From Lutraria lutraria (Eukaryota; Mollusca; Bivalvia; Venerida; Mactridae), in NCBI GenBank assembly GCA_964023205.1, contig OZ026848.1:2160501-2224500 (forward strand): a DNA stretch of 64,000 nt. Reading direction: 5' to 3'. Under the pieces are notes generated by a model. It ran no database searches, was not told the DNA's origin, and was given only the letters and a program-made list of their open reading frames with translations. The stretch's first letter is position 1; each line of letters begins with the position of its first letter. Positions 1-11,912 of the stretch are shown here, piece after piece. Position numbers and translations under genes: made by a program.

Positions 1-497
1 CAAGATTTTTTGACAAATCTAATTACTTATTTTCTCCTTAAACGTTGTTGGTCAAAATTGGCCCCGCCCAGGGGTTTATTCTATTTGATATAGGAAAATT
101 TGAAAAATCTTCTTCTCCTAAACCACAAGGCCTAGAGCTAAGATATTTGGTATGTAGCATTTTCTAGTGGACCTTTACCAAGTTTGTTCAAATTATTGCA
201 CTAGGGTCGAAATTGGCCCCGCCCCAGGTTCACTTGATTTATATAGGCTTATATAGGAAAATTTAAAAAATCTTCTAAACCTCAAGGCCAAGAGTTAAGA
301 TATTTTGTATGTAGTACTGTCTAGCAGACCTCTTCTAAATTTGTTCATATTATGGCCCTGGGGTAAAAATTGGCCCTGACCTTAGGGTCACTTGATTTTA
401 CTTGGACTCGTGTAGAAATATTTTGACAATTTTCGTCTCCAAATGACCTTTTTTCCTGGTGAGCATTTACAGGGCCATCATGGGGCCCTCTTGTTTA
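1..497 (+). mobile_element. pearl-like element, 3' part (truncated by window edge)
   Basis: Three core monomers can be aligned by the block TTGGCCCCGCCC or TTGGCCCTGACC near 58, 213 and 370, giving periods of 155 and 157 bp. The element closes with the short palindrome AGGGCCATCATGGGGCCC (about 471-488) followed by CTCTTGTTT, the same 3' end seen on the elements ending near 2011 and 25071. Non-autonomous, no coding capacity. The 5' end lies outside the window. Assignment to the bivalve pearl/Helentron-related group is an inference from architecture. Confidence 0.6.
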
Positions 498-503
498 TTG
501 ATA

Positions 504-1258
504 ACTTATTGTATTTGGGAGAACATACTACAAGATGACTTTTTTTAACAAGTGACAAAACATTAAATGTATGTGTCTCAAACCTAGGAAGGAGGTAACC
601 TTTCCTTCCATTTCGTTATTTAAATATCAGCCTCGGAACCAGTCATCCAAGGTCATGACGTAACTGTCAAAGATGTAAACAATCAGCTGCTAAAGAAATT
701 TTAGGAGAAAGATTGATATATTTTGAAAAATAAATGTAAGATGTAGGTTTACTAATTGAATTATCTTTTTTGTATGGTTTTATCATAGTATACGAAGGGA
801 AACTATTTTCTTATTCTTCCACAAGTTATTCGAAGCATTTGATATTGCCGACAGCGGTTTGTCGTCTCTGCGCATGGCTTCCGGGGTATGACTCATTCAA
901 CAAAATATAGCGCAAGCTTTATGTAAATATTTCCGGTATAACGAAAACGAAGGTATCATGATTTAGGGTTACTCGACGGTATGTTGTTGATCTAGGATCT
1001 GCATTGATTAAGATTGTTTTCTGACGAATATGCTTTATATGCCTTAATAACCAGACTTTTAAATATTCACCATCCTTATGCACAACGTTAATACATGATA
1101 TAAAACATTAAACATTGTTAAGACATGTAAATATTTATATTTTGAATATATGGCGTCACATAAAAAGCCATAAAAATGTTTTAATTGTAAAAGGCTGGTG
1201 ACATTTATGGGGTAAAACAACAACTGAAATATATATTAGTTTAACTCATAGTTGGATA
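504..1258. other. unassigned single-copy-looking stretch
   Basis: No ORF, tandem repeat or inverted repeat stands out. The part from about 600 to 960 is less AT-rich than its surroundings and contains a TGACGTAA block near 655, but no start codon context or splice signals follow that would support a gene. Confidence 0.3.
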
Positions 1259-1263
1259 TAGTA

Positions 1264-1328
1264 GTGTCCGTAGCGCAGTGGTAGAACACCTGCTCTGAAT
1301 GCAGAAAGTCCCAGGATCGCTCCCACGT
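1264..1328 (+). repeat. tRNA-like sequence (degenerate tRNA or SINE head)
   Basis: It has an A-box match TAGCGCAGTGG at 1271-1281 and a B-box-like GGATCGCTCC near 1314, spaced as in a tRNA gene, with a CTGC/GCAG anticodon-type stem between them. The B box departs from GGTTCRANTCC and the acceptor stem does not close cleanly, so this is more likely a tRNA pseudogene or SINE head than a working tRNA. It sits directly upstream of a pearl-like element. Confidence 0.5.
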
Positions 1329-1342
1329 CAAAGCATTTTTTT

Positions 1343-2011
1343 AGCTCACCTGATTCATCAGGTGAGCGTTTAGGATTGTTGAATGTCCGGCGTCCGTTGT
1401 ACGTCCACAATTAGTTTGTTTACACTCTAGCAACCGTAGCTCTTAAGGTCACAATGTCTCGGCTAAGTTCGATTATGGGCAAAATCGGACAATGACTTCT
1501 AGAGTTATGGGCCCTTGAATTACAAAATTTGCTATATTTAGCTTGTTTACACTCTGGCGGTTTCATTTATTCACCAATCCTAATAATATTTTCAGTAAAT
1601 GAGTATAACCAAAAGATCTTGGACAAGATTGATTATGGGTGGAATCGGAACAGAACTTCAAGAGTTATGGGCCCTTGACTTAGAAAATTTGCTATATTTT
1701 AGCTTGTTTACACTCAAGCGCCTTCATTTGTTCACCGATCCTAATCATATTTACAATGAATGTGTATGACTTTATGGTTTTGGGCAAGTTCAGTTATGGG
1801 TGGAATCGGACCACAACTTCAAGAGTAATGGGCCCTTGGATAAGAAAATTTTCTACGTTTTAGCTTGTTTAACAGTATTATATCTTCATTGTTGGTTTTA
1901 TCTCAAAATCTACGTAAAAATGAGTTTTACGAGATGGAAACTATATTACCTGGTCATTAATTATTGGCTTTTGTTCTCAGGTGAGCGATAAAGGGCCATC
2001 GTAGCCCTCTT
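1343..2011 (+). mobile_element. pearl-like (HINE/Helentron-type) non-autonomous element, near complete
   Basis: The 5' end is a hairpin, AGCTCACCTGA then TCAGGTGAGC (1343-1366), followed by a GTCCGGCGTCCGTTGTACGT stretch. The core holds about three diverged monomers of roughly 165 bp, marked by GATTATGGG or GTTATGGGTGG near 1462, 1630 and 1794 and by the recurring phrase GAGTTATGGGCCCTTG. Near the 3' end the motif TCAGGTGAGC recurs, followed by the palindrome GGGCCATCGTAGCCC (1993-2007), then CTCTTG and a T run. No ORF of interest. The family call is from architecture. Confidence 0.65.
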
Positions 2012-2164
2012 GTTTTTTACTTCAATATTGTATTATAAAATTCAGTCTTCAATAAAGCTTATAAATTGGAAGAGGTTTGTATTTCAAAACTTAATTATTG
2101 TATTATAGATTACAGTCTTCCTTGAAGCTTAACAGAAGAGATCAAAAGAATGATAATGTAAAAT

Positions 2165-4052
2165 GATGTAGTATGTGGTGCATGTAGGATGAAGTTTAAC
2201 AGAAATATGCGGAAAGATAGCATCCCTCAAACTTCATCCTCAACCACATGTAACAATAATGAAGAGTATACCCCTCGACAGTCAACATCTAGACAGAAAC
2301 TGTTTAGTCCACCATCAGTGAGTACCAGTATATCGATCACAATTTTGTAAGGGTAATCTCATGAAACATGTAAATGATTTGATATAATATACTCTTAAAA
2401 AAGTATGGCTTTGTATCTTTCATATGGTATCAAAAACATAATTGAAAGACAATACTGAAAACTGTCTGCATATGTGTGCTTATTTAATTTCAGGTGACAC
2501 TGAGCTTTCAATCCACTGGTCGATCTCATTCAAGGTGTTTTGTATGTAAACGAGCGGGACCAAAGTTGGTAAACCTCTCTAGCAAAGGTCGTTTCAGTGC
2601 ATTTCTTCATCACAACATCATGATTACCGATGCTAGATGATGCCATGTCCATATAAATGATAGTGGTTTTCTTCGGCCAGAATGTGTTGGACATATGCAA
2701 ACCCTAGCAGGCACGTCTGTTCTTAGCAGGTCTGCAATAAATGACTTGCTTAAAAAATTACGAGCATCATGTCTTAACCAGAATAATTCTCTGAAGTTTG
2801 ACAATATGAATGATAGTACTTATCAATCAATGACTGGGCTCACTAATGCACAGTTTGATGATGTTTGCAGACATTTAGTAGACAAGGTGAAAAACATGCC
2901 AAACAGATCATCCAGAACCAGTGTGGGTCTGTACCTTGTTAAGCTTTTTGCAGGAAAAGCAATGGCATGTTGTCCATGATATTTGGTCTTAGTAAGTCCA
3001 GTGTTAGACGGCAATACATACAGTACGACAAACTTTTATGTGAAGTTTTGTGCCTCTGTACCTAGGTTTAGAGTGCATCACTAGAGAAAAAATCCTTACT
3101 GAACACACAAGACCATTAGCAAAAGAGTTACTTACAGCAAGTGATGAACAACTAATATTAGTTCTTGATAGTATGTACATCTACATTGATAAGTCTAACA
3201 ACTTCCAGTTCCAACGGAGAAGCTATAGTCTACACAAATGTCGTCCTCTCATCAAACCAATGGTCACTTTGTTACTATTGTGGGACCATACCTAGCCGAC
3301 GGAAAAAATTATGATGCAGCCATACTTAACCATATGCTTAGACAAAATATTGATTTTCTACATGAAGGGGATATACTTATTGTTGATAGGTGATTTTGGG
3401 ACTCCTTTTCTCTGTTGGCAGTTCTCGGTATCCATGCAGAAATGCCAGCGTTGCTCAGCAAGGGACAGAAACAAATGACCACCACAGAAGCAAATTCAAG
3501 CTGTCTTGTTACAAAGGTATGTTATATGATAATATATATTATTATGCCATTGTCAAGAAAAACAACACATTTTATTTTATTTCATAATCATGTTTCATGT
3601 TAAACAATAGTCAATATATATAAGTTACATTGACAAGTATTTTCAATAGCCAACATGTAACAGTTGTTAATATAATTTATAAAGGGTATTGCATGGACAA
3701 TGCACAATGTTAAAGGGGTGATATGCTGTGTTAAGATGGCGTTGGTGCACAGTCGCTCATTCAACAGCATTTGACTATTATTTGCCGGTAGTAGTTACCT
3801 TAAATAAGTTAACATTGTGTTATATGTATGTCTTTTTTATTATTTTGTACATGTACCAATGACAGTGCCTATAAGTATATTTGTTTAAAGCATCTTAGAC
3901 CATATAATCATCTTGTATTGATAGATACGATGGGTTGTTGAATCAGCTAATGCAAGGATAAAACGATACAAATACCTTGAGCACACAATGAAGAACAGTC
4001 AGATCCTGTACATTGGAGATTATATACAAATCATCTGCACACCGTCAAACAA
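2165..4052 (+). pseudogene. DDE superfamily transposase pseudogene (DDE_Tnp_4, Harbinger/ISL2EU-like)
   Basis: Three exon-like blocks: up to 2317, donor gtgagt; 2494-3516, acceptor cag, donor gtatgt; 3925-4052, acceptor tag. The first two join in frame across a conserved SPPS/VTL junction. Putative zinc-binding pairs CGAC (2174) and CFVC (2535) lie N-terminal. The catalytic triad is visible: D in VLDSMYIYI (3167), D in LIVDR (3385), E in WVVESANARIK (3940). Phrases such as QRRSYSLHKCRP and GQKQMTTTEANSS are typical of this family. The gene is dead: an in-frame TGA at 2638 replaces a probable Cys, and frame changes occur near 2965, 3050, 3265 and 3388. Later exons were not found. Closest class is inferred from motifs; terminal inverted repeats were not identified. 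Confidence 0.8.
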
Positions 4053-6439
4053 GTATGTCTTCTTGTTTATTTTGATGAATATTATATTAAGCTGGCATGC
4101 TATGTATGGACGATGGTGTGTTACCATGCAGCACCACCGATATAAATCTTGAAGCAAAAACAATTTAAAGTTTAATTGCATGTGTAGTTGTGCACTAAAA
4201 CTTTGTAAAGCGTTAATATGTAATCATATATCTACATTTTGTATATGAGTACATATTCGGAGTACATGTATTTAAACTTATAATGTGTTGATATTGTAAT
4301 ACCCTGGGTATTGGTGCTTAGTTCTATTTAAGACATTCATATCAACTTAATTTTACATACATTTCATTCATCATTGAGTATAATAGAGGTAATGTATTGA
4401 TGCGGGTTACCTTGCTAAACTTTGTTTGTTGTTGTGTCACACGTTTTCGCGATTGATCATTATGATCGCTTATTTTTCAGTGTTAGTTCAGTTTTTTGAA
4501 AGTGTCACTTTATGCACAATTAAATCGTAACTAAATCAGGATGTCTCACACGCATTTACCACTATTACGTTTGTTTCATCCATTTAATAAGCACGGAACT
4601 GTTTGTGTATACAACATTCGTCCTGCGTCTGCTGTGTCTGTACACATTGCATTATGGTATAGCGTTAACGCTCGAGTGAAGCGCAAGTTATTTTTAGAGA
4701 TCTATTTACTATTTAAAGCTTAGTAAACTTACAGAGAAAATTACTTTGGTTAGTATGTATATGGATATATATGTGTATTTTTCCTTGTTGTAAGCAGTCA
4801 TGTTTTTCTGTTACAAGAATCTACTAATTTTGGGTCGCTACCAGTATTCTTGGTAGCTAACAATGTTTGTAGTAGCAGCGCGCTACCAGTTTCTGGTCTT
4901 TCCTTCTAATATTCGGTAGAACTACCAAAGTTTGGTAGTTGCTACCACTACCAAGTATAAAAGCCGAGGGTTTTTGTGTTTCGAGTGAGTTCAGATTTTT
5001 TTTGCCTGGTAAACATCATTACGCATTTTTTCTCAGAAATTCTAAAAATAAATTTTATCGATCAATATTTAAGTAGTAGATATTACGTCATTACAGGTCT
5101 GTAGCTAGACGTATTGTTTAAACTAGATATTTAATATTTAAGTAAATTTTAATGTTTTTTTATTTGTTTTTGTTAAATATTCTGAACTCTGGTAACTTTG
5201 CCATAAATATTTAACAATAATAGAGTAGAGTTTCCTTAGACTTGGTTTATATGTGATTTTAACTGCTATTTGAAAAGCCTAAGGTAGTTTAATTCTGCAT
5301 TTTCAGAAGGCTGTAGGATATTGAAGCATTAGATTTTTTGGAAGACTTTGTCATACTAGTATATTGTATTTAATACTGCTCACCGGTAATACTATTTTTA
5401 TTCTGTGGTGTCCGTGGATTTGATCTTTGTAATACATTTTGTTGTTATATTAAAATCATAAAGTTGTTACCATATTCTAACAGCTTTTATTGAGTGTAAA
5501 ACTCCATAAATAAATTATTTATGATTCGAAACTTAATATATCTGTTGTGGTTTATCAGATAACTGACCTGTCTGTTTATCTGTCTGTCTGTTAAGTTCGG
5601 AATCGTTGCTATGATAGTACGGCTAAGTTGAGTGCTTACTATGAAAACACATCACATAACTTAAGCATAAACGGGTTCACATTTATAGTAATTTAGAAAA
5701 CAAGGTCCATCTGTCTGTTCATTTATCTGTCTGTCTAATGTCAGAATAATGTACTGAATTTATTCAGTAATAGCCAGCTACCAAACCAAAAACTGACATT
5801 GAGATAGCTAGTTTATCAAACTGGTTGCCCATGAGAATATATCCAACTGAAGACCTACATTTGTAGAAGGGTCCTACCCTCTGGATTGTAACAATATATA
5901 TTGATGTGACAGACAATGTGAACGGTTTCATGCATCTTTAAAACCATTCAAGAATACATTTTTTATGTAACATGTTTTCAAAAATTTTATAACTCGTATC
6001 ATATTAAAGAAGGATTAAGTTGTCATGGTTACCATACAGTTGAAAGCATTGAAACACTATGTTGTTTCATTTATTCATTTGAATTACGGAAACTTAAATG
6101 ACTGTAATGCGCTTTTGAAGAAAACTCAAAAATGAGATTTTTAAAATTAATTCCAATATATCGTCATGGCAACTACAAAAAATCAATGATTTCAGAAATC
6201 CACTATGTCCTTTTTCATTACATATACACAAATAATCACGTTTCAACCAACCAGTACATGAAAAAAAGAATTTTATTCATTTTCAGTCAAAACATTCTTT
6301 TTGTTGTCCTGGCAACACTTTCAATAACAGAGATTTAAAAATCATTTTTTATTCAAATATGACCAATAGTGAACAAGTAATGTAATTTTGGACTTATTTT
6401 GACACAGGGCCATTTGTGGCCCTTAGTGAACCTACCCCT
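4053..6439. other. unassigned AT-rich intergenic DNA
   Basis: No coding region is supportable. Small structures only: a cluster of TACCA/TGGTA motifs at 4840-4960 and short CTGT-rich tracts at 5567-5592 and 5708-5735. Confidence 0.4.
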
Positions 6440-6776
6440 TTACATTACAAATAATGAATTATCATTCACATAATGCCTTGGGCAATAATGTAATTTATTG
6501 GTGAAGGGTTGTCGGGAATCATGCTTCAAAGAATTTTTTCCTTTCTATAGCAGTGTCGAAACTTTTAATACATGTATAATAATGTGTATGTGCACATTTG
6601 ATAATACAAGATTGACCAGTATTTAGACATGAATTATATTTCAAGACTATGTTTAGAAATAAACATAAGTTCAGTTGTTTAAGCTAAACCCGATATATTG
6701 GTATGCTGAAAAAATATTAATATTGTCTGGCCGATATTGCAATATAACTATAAACCAATAAAACCTCCCAGTTCTA
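6440..6776. mobile_element. partial hAT-type MITE related to the copy at 60088-60551
   Basis: The right end matches the 60.5 kb element closely, sharing AAGCTAAACCCGATATAT, a TATTGTCTGGC block and the terminus AAAACCTCCCAGTTCTA. Similarity runs leftward to about 6440 (AATGCCTTGGGCAATAATG against AATGTCTTGGGTAATAATA) and then fades, so the left TIR and target duplication are not recognisable. This copy is older or 5'-truncated. Confidence 0.6.
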
Positions 6777-7432
6777 ATATACAGTATACATTTATTGTCA
6801 AATAAAAAAGAAGTATGACAGAAATTCTGTTGATAGTAGTCACTTCAAAGTCATAAATAGACCATTTTACATATGTAAATGCAAATTAGAGTGAACCAAT
6901 TAAGCCATCTGTACTATATATTTTGTTTGGAGTTACACTACCTGTACTAGCCCAAAACAGTCCTCCCCAACTTTTTTTGGTCTCTAGGATAATTATGTTA
7001 AGAGTTACGTCCCTTGAAAATGGCGGAAACATCTTTTAATTTTAAAAATAGTTTAATTTTGGCAGTTAAGGAGGCGGGACATGGATTTATTTTGGTGACA
7101 GGCTTTATAAATATGAAAATGCAAATAAAGAACTTGTCAATCAAGAACATCGTAAAAATGCCAAATAATAATTCATGTTATTTACAAAGATTAAATATCA
7201 TACTTTAATACCAAGCAAAAAAAATTGAATGCTCAAAAATGGTGTTTTATTGCGATAAATACTGCACCCCTCTATCGATTTTTCCTTATCAGCGTTAAAC
7301 ATCTCTAACGTAATGTGCATTGTATTGGTATGATATGATACTATTAATTCTTTAATGATAAAAAATTGTGATGAAATCTCTTACTAGAAATCAAACCTGG
7401 TTTCAATTATATACTGAACCATAAACATTAGC
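6777..7432. other. unassigned AT-rich stretch
   Basis: No gene or repeat recognised. Small ORFs here have no recognisable composition or splice context. Confidence 0.35.
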
Positions 7433-7441
7433 TATTTTGAT

Positions 7442-7968
7442 CACAGGTGGCTGTATCAGAGCTTATAAATACTATCAAGGTAAAAAGCCTACTATATGTC
7501 TATATGCCAAACAATGTGGAACATTGCATCTCGTTGTTTCAGCATAAAAGATGTGCGCTGAAGGAAAATTGCTACACATGTCATTCAAATAAACTATAAG
7601 ATATTCATTCCTATCGGAAATCTCATTCAATTACATATAATAACTGTGAAAGGGTAAAATTGTGTTCCTTTCATTATTTAACTTCACTGCAAGCCATTTT
7701 GAGTCAAGCGCGAGTGATGTATCAAGCGATCTGATTGGTCGGCATGAAATGAACAGACTATTGCACACACATATACGACCAATCAGATCGCTTGATACAT
7801 GTGTAGCTATTTTCCTTCAGCGCACGTATTTCATGCTGAAACAACAAGTTGCGATGTTCCACATTGTTTGGCGTATAGACATATAGTAGGCTTTTCACCT
7901 TGATAGTAATATAAGCTCAGTGACGGGATTTTTTTGTGTGTGGCCCGAACACTGATACAGCTACCTGT
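7442..7968. mobile_element. long-TIR foldback element, CACAGG family, copy 1
   Basis: The left arm begins CACAGGTGGCTGTATCAG; the right arm ends CTGATACAGCTACCTGT. The arms stay complementary for about 140 bp, including a shared block from CCTACTATATGTCTAT to GCTACACATGT. The right arm has an extra segment of about 35 bp near 7918-7955. Inside lies a second inverted pair, ATCAAGCGATCTGATTGGTC against its complement (about 7720-7797). The sequence TATTTTGAT occurs at both flanks (7433-7441 and 7969-7977), a target duplication of 8 or 9 bp. Termini resemble the element at 18464-19264. No transposase, so non-autonomous. Superfamily unresolved: hAT, P and MULE are possible from duplication length. 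Confidence 0.8.
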
Positions 7969-7977
7969 TATTTTGAT

Positions 7978-8586
7978 TTGCTATCAAAATTGAAAGGGGT
8001 GCGTCAAATTTGTTGATTTCATGAGACGATAATGATCCGACACTTTAATTGTTAATTGCTCAGCTTAAAAAAAACACAGAAGGTGTCATTTTCGAATTAA
8101 CAGTATTTTGTAGCGAAAATGTTAATTTAAGGAATGGTGCCTCAGAATTTTGATACTTGTTTTCATTTTTTATCTATTTATCTTTTTATATATTATGTAA
8201 TAAACAGCATGGTTTTGTGTACAGAAACTGAGGCTCGATTCCCTGCATTATACATTTAAATTGATTTTAAGGCTATTTGTTGTAATATATTCCTACGTAA
8301 AGCTGAGTAGTTATCGTTGTTCAAAAATATGTAATATTTGTTTCAAATCAGTTGCAATGCACTTTATTCAGTGGGTTTATTTAAGTATATAGTTATGGTT
8401 TAGTGTTTAAATCTATGAATTGGTGAAACTTGATTACTTGATTCTAACAGTACTTGTTGTTGTGCCTTAAAGGTACTTGTGTTTTGTATTGAGACATGAT
8501 TTACATTTACAACATAGAATTTCATTGGCTATATTTTACACACTGTCATCCATGATTATGTAACCATGTTATACTCGTGTTTAGAG
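7978..8586. other. unassigned AT-rich stretch
   Basis: No gene, RNA or repeat recognised by eye. Confidence 0.35.
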
Positions 8587-9092
8587 TACTGGTTGGTGAC
8601 CTACAATTCCGGATGACCATCAAAACTAGACACCCGCTAAAACGCTTTATTTCAGCATTTACTTAGATCATTCGTTGTCAATCACTCATGCACTTTATTT
8701 GGCAACAACCAAGATCAACAATTTCAATAAAATGCGAGGATATTTGATAGAAATACGGCATTTACATTATCCGCCGGTTGTTTACATGTGCAGGGGTAGT
8801 CTTATACAGTGCATTGCGCATGCGCAAATATTTCAGTGAGGCTCGAAAAAAATTCAAAAGGGTCAAATATTAGACCATATGAAGCAGACGAACATTTCCA
8901 AAATAAGATAACTGCTAAAAAAACTTTATTAAAACATACCATATAATAATTAACCATCATATTATGATAAACATTGATTTTTTACCCTCAGTCCGAAACC
9001 GCACATTTGGATGATATGGTACAGTATGTGCTTATTTTTATACATCCTTGTATGCAGGGGAGATAATTTGTACATAGAGAATAATGCAAATA

Positions 9093-10318
9093 TGAGGGGC
9101 TATCCAAAAGTTCGTGGACAATGTGTATAAAATGAATATTTCGCTACAGACCTTTCTTATATTTAATACCATGCATATTTTAGTTCAATATGACCTGGAA
9201 TACAAAATTTCATCCAGAAAAAATGAAACGTTACCATGCTATAAACAAACAAAGGACACCATGTCTGCAGATCTGCAGCCATTGTCAATAACGTCACGTC
9301 ATTAACGTTAAAATATGTCACACTTTTTCGAAGTCCTGGCCACATACAGCAACGCATTTACGATGGAGCTTTATCTCATGAGAGAAAACTCCATCAAAGC
9401 AATCTTTCTCAATAGAGAACAAGTATGTCTGAAATATTTTACGTAACTCATCAAAGCTGTTGAAACGCCGACCCTTTGAGCTCAGATTTTGACTGTGGAA
9501 ATAAAGCGAAATCATACGGAGCAAGATCCGGCCAATATGGGGATGTTGAAGAATCTTAGCTTCCACTGAATCTCTATTGATGTCTACACCTCACTGGACA
9601 CATAGGCTGGTGCATTATCCTGGTGAAATATCATCTTTCCATGGTAACCATCCGATCACTATTTCATATGTAATGTTATGCGGCGCTCCCTGTTCACAAC
9701 GTCATGAACGAGCTCAACGTCAGTTTTCCGGCTTGGTGATGGGTCGTCCAGTGGGTCTGTCATCCGTAACCGTTTCACGTCCTTCGCTTAACCTTTAAGG
9801 CCACTAGTGCACGAATGAGCAAGCCGCCTTAGACTTTCCGGAAGCTTCTGACATCATTTCCATAGTCTGCGTTCATGTTTTACCGAGACTGAAACAGAGT
9901 TGTATGATCGCTCGTTGTTTCATCTTGTCTTCAGACGTCATTTTGGCGTAGTATCACGCTAGGATTAAGGCATGTTATTCACTGCTGACACACCCAAACA
10001 TTGGTTTGAAATAACGTCATTAATGGATAACTATGTCAAAATAGCGAGGTGATGTTTTATCGTGGTTTTGATATTGCAAATGTTTGTTATTAGGTCATAG
10101 CAACAGAAAATAGTGGAGAATTTTGAGCTGCCGCACTAAACAGACACCAGTGTTGCCATAGTTACTACAATACGCACAATTTTATTTGGATTGATAAAAG
10201 AAATATGCAACATGCAAACATTGAAATAAAGTTTATCTGTTGCAGATATTGGAATAATTAAACGTCAAATTTAGAAATTATTGAGGTTGTCCACGAACTT
10301 TTGGATAGCCCCTCCTCG
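9093..10318 (-). mobile_element. mariner-type DNA transposon (decayed)
   Basis: The termini are inverted copies: GAGGGGCTATCCAAAAGTTC on the left and the complement GAACTTTTGGATAGCCCCTC on the right, extended by GTGGACAA. TA dinucleotides flank at 9091-9092 and 10319-10320, as expected for Tc1/mariner. The right end carries three extra bases. The length of about 1.2 kb fits a mariner. It carries the transposase remnant at 9318-9941 and lies inside the 8587-10635 element, so it is the younger insertion. Confidence 0.85.
9318..9941 (-). pseudogene. mariner transposase pseudogene
   Basis: Reading from an ATG at 9941 on the minus strand, the start (MTSEDKMKQRAIIQLCFSLG) fits the mariner helix-turn-helix region, and a block ETVTDDPPTGRP resembles the linker before the second helix-turn-helix. 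VNRERRIT follows, then a deletion removes most of the catalytic core, leaving a HQDNAP-like block and YWPDLAPYDFALFP, the usual mariner signature around the third acidic residue. The C-terminal part is open at 9318-9566 (SFDELRKIF...KCVAVCGQDFEKV). Stops and frame changes in the first half, plus the deletion, make it inactive; about 200 codons remain against roughly 340 in the family. Confidence 0.8.
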
Positions 10319-10745
10319 TATAAGTAAATTACTTCATAAATTAATGATTTACAGTAGAAAATTTCAATATCATAATAAAACGGACCTGTTATGACTGCCG
10401 ACTAAGTGTCCGGGAACATGGTACTGTTTTAAGCAAAGTTAACACAATTTAATGACCCCACATCGGAGCCTCAAAATGTGTATTCTATATTTAGAAAGTA
10501 AAACAAAAACATGTTGTCATATTGGACTTGAACCTAGCTTCCTGCAGGTAAAATATCTAATGTCAAATGTAAACAGTTTTTAAGATATTGTAAAAAATGT
10601 GCGAAAACTGTCCGGTCGTAGGTCGCCAACCAGTATAGAAATTCATATTCATGATGGGGAATAATGGGGGGAAAAAGAAGACATAACTTGAAGTTATTTG
10701 TGCATTCAATACCGGTAGGTTTCTTTCAGTAACCTATCCATTTTT

Positions 10746-11509
10746 GTCGAGCCCGCCTGCGGTGAGCTCGACATAGTCGCCACAATGACGGTTGCGTGTC
10801 TGTACGTTAGTTAGTTAGTTAGTTAGTTAGTGAGTGAGTGAGTGAGTGAGTGAGTGAAAAATGAGCATTATAGACCTTGTGCGGGCTGTATCTCCCTTAT
10901 TCATAGAAACTTTTTAAGATAACTTGGCATTATTGTTAAACACCATGAGACGGTGTGCAGTGCGCAAAATCCAGGTCTCTAGCTCAAAGGTCAAGGTCAC
11001 ACTTAGAGGTCAAACTTCAAAAATGTGCATTATAGACCTTGTCCGGGCTGTATCTCCCCTATGCATAGAAACTTTCTAAGACAACTTGGCATAATTGTTA
11101 AACACCATGAGGCGGTGTGCAGTGCACAAAATCCAGGTCTCTAGCTCAAAGGTCAAGGTCACACTTAGAGGTCAAATGTCAAAAATGAGCATTATACACC
11201 TTGTCCGGGCTATGTCTCCCTTATGCATTGAATTATTTAAAAATGACTTGTCATAATACAATGCCACCATGTGTCTTGGGCAACACCCAGATTTTTATAG
11301 GTCAAAGGTCAAGATTTCACATTCGGTCAAATATATTTTCCTTGTCTGGGCTGTAACTTCTGTTTGCATTCAAGGATTTTTAAATAAATTGGTATAAAAG
11401 TTTACTTCAATGAAATGATGTGTCATGAATATCACCCATACTTGTAGTTCAAAGGTCAAGATCACAAGCTGGCTAAACAGGGGCTCGGGCTTCTTGGGCT
11501 TCTAGTATT
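10746..11509 (+). mobile_element. pearl-like element, GTCGAGCCCGC family
   Basis: The 5' end is a palindrome, GTCGAGCCCGC then GTGAGCTCGAC. It is followed by microsatellite tracts of GTTA and GTGA units (10805-10857). The core has monomers starting near 10865, 11027 and 11189 (GCATTATAGACCTTG, period 162 bp) plus a diverged fourth. Shared phrases are CTCAAAGGTCAAGGTCAC and CATGAGACGGTGTGCAG. The 3' end reads GGGCTCGGGCTTCTTGGGC then TTCTAGTATT. No coding capacity. Confidence 0.65.
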
Positions 11510-11912
11510 ATTTACACAGTCAATAAAAACAGTCATAAAACTGGCAATAGGCATAAAAATGAAAGCTCATGAGCGTATAGGAATTCAAATTCGTGAAAGC
11601 ATACAGAAATTGGCAATGTCTCCCTATACCAGTTCTTGTCAAGGTAAGCAACAATTGAACTGCCTGTGAGGCCACTGATAATCACTATGAATCTGCAATC
11701 TTGATCGACAGTGTCCTATATTTTTTGCACTGACGCGATTGCTAATGTCGCCTTCAGTACATGACCCTTTTCATCCTGAATGTTCAGCCTGCCGTCTTTA
11801 AATCATTTATGTAACTTGAATGTCTGTCGATCTGCTCAGGACTGGTTTTACTTCTGCTTTATCTTTCATATCTCTGGTCTGTGTGTTTTACCAAGATTGA
11901 CACAATATTTTT
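11510..11912. other. unassigned spacer between two pearl-like elements
   Basis: No ORF or repeat that I can support. Confidence 0.35.

Larger units (their letters stand above)
8587..10635. mobile_element. TIR element split by a mariner insertion
   Basis: The left end TACTGGTTGGTGACCTAC (8587) is inverted at the right end, GTAGGTCGCCAACCAGTA (to 10635). The next part of the arms also pairs loosely (TTCCGGATGACC against GTCCGGTCG). Flanks show TAGAG on the left and TAGAA on the right, a possible imperfect target duplication. Without the mariner at 9093-10318 the host element is about 0.8 kb and has no ORF. Confidence 0.6.

Noticed and set aside
1264..1328. Functional tRNA gene
   Set aside because: The B box departs from consensus and the acceptor stem does not pair well; recorded as tRNA-like only.
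9577..9798. 73-codon plus-strand ORF
   Set aside because: Antisense shadow of the mariner transposase remnant.
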